This document shows, in pieces, positions 5,269 to 5,433 of a DNA stretch of 5,433 bases; within the stretch, counting starts at the first letter, position 1, and the number at the start of each line of letters is the position of its first letter. The DNA is from Pullilachnospira_A gallistercoris (GTDB lineage: Bacteria > Bacillota > Clostridia > Lachnospirales > Lachnospiraceae), in NCBI GenBank assembly GCA_018712125.1, contig DVHM01000096.1:1-5433 (forward strand). The letters run 5' to 3'. The translations under genes were made by a program, and so were the position numbers. The notes beneath the pieces were generated by a model that was given only the letters and a program-made list of their open reading frames with translations, searched no databases and was not told the origin of the DNA.

Positions 5269-5433
5269 TTACCGCGCGGCGATCACATCGCTCATATCGT
5301 AAAATCCAGCCGGCTTGCCCGCCAGGAATTTGGCAGCCTCGATGGCTCCCTTTCCAAATACCGCCTTGGAGTAGGCCGTGTGCTTAAAGGTAATGACCTC
5401 GTCTGTCCCGGCAAAGATAACCTCGTGCTCTCC
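5269..5433 (-). CDS. dapB: 4-hydroxy-tetrahydrodipicolinate reductase, C-terminal part (5' end outside window)
   Basis: DapB reduces 4-hydroxy-tetrahydrodipicolinate with NAD(P)H in the diaminopimelate/lysine pathway, in the cytoplasm as a tetramer. The window holds the last 54 codons, ending at TAA (5271-5269). The visible part is the end of the substrate-binding and tetramerisation domain: GEHEVIFAGTDEVI at the start, KHTAYSK at 17-23, then FGKGAIEAAKFLAGKPAGFYDM, which fits the DapB C-terminal consensus ending in GKP.G.YDM. The NAD-binding Gly motif and the catalytic His region lie outside the window. The gene is on the minus strand and faces the small hydrolase with a 58-base gap. A dapA partner may lie beyond the right edge, but this cannot be seen. 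Confidence 0.92.
   Translation of the reverse strand, partial: GEHEVIFAGTDEVITFKHTAYSKAVFGKGAIEAAKFLAGKPAGFYDMSDVIAAR

Overview
The window looks like a chromosomal segment of a low-to-mid GC Firmicute of the class Clostridia, most likely a Lachnospiraceae-type gut anaerobe. This is inferred from protein style (ClpX-like, DapB and MFS sequences), strong AGGAGG-type ribosome sites, TATAAT-type promoters and dense packing. By eye the base composition is somewhat above 50% GC. No RNA gene, CRISPR array, insertion sequence or phage gene is visible.

From left to right: (1) 1-1001, minus strand, the first 333 codons of a divergent ClpX-like AAA+ unfoldase that runs off the left edge, with its own promoter at 1053-1081. 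(2) 1060-1092, a strong hairpin that ends the upstream transcription unit and overlaps the clpX-like promoter. (3) 4320 down to 1108, minus strand, three co-oriented genes: an MFS carrier of the SLC45/GPH type, a cytosolic glycerophosphodiester phosphodiesterase, and a lysophospholipase-like serine hydrolase. (4) 4321-4568, a 248-base divergent intergenic region with candidate promoters in both directions and an imperfect palindrome. (5) 4569-5210, plus strand, a small alpha/beta hydrolase. (6) 5269-5433, minus strand, the C-terminal 54 codons of DapB of lysine/diaminopimelate synthesis, convergent with the hydrolase.

The three-gene unit can be read as a pathway: a lysophospholipase-like enzyme frees glycerophosphodiesters, a carrier moves them or a related solute, and the phosphodiesterase yields glycerol 3-phosphate. 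The order of genes and the enzyme classes are seen in the sequence; the pathway and the carrier substrate are inference. The most distinctive protein is the ClpX-like ATPase. It keeps the zinc finger, Walker A, pore loop and Walker B, but lacks the RKH motif at the substrate-entry loop and has an unusually long N-terminus and a Gly-rich linker, so it is probably a specialised ClpX paralogue.
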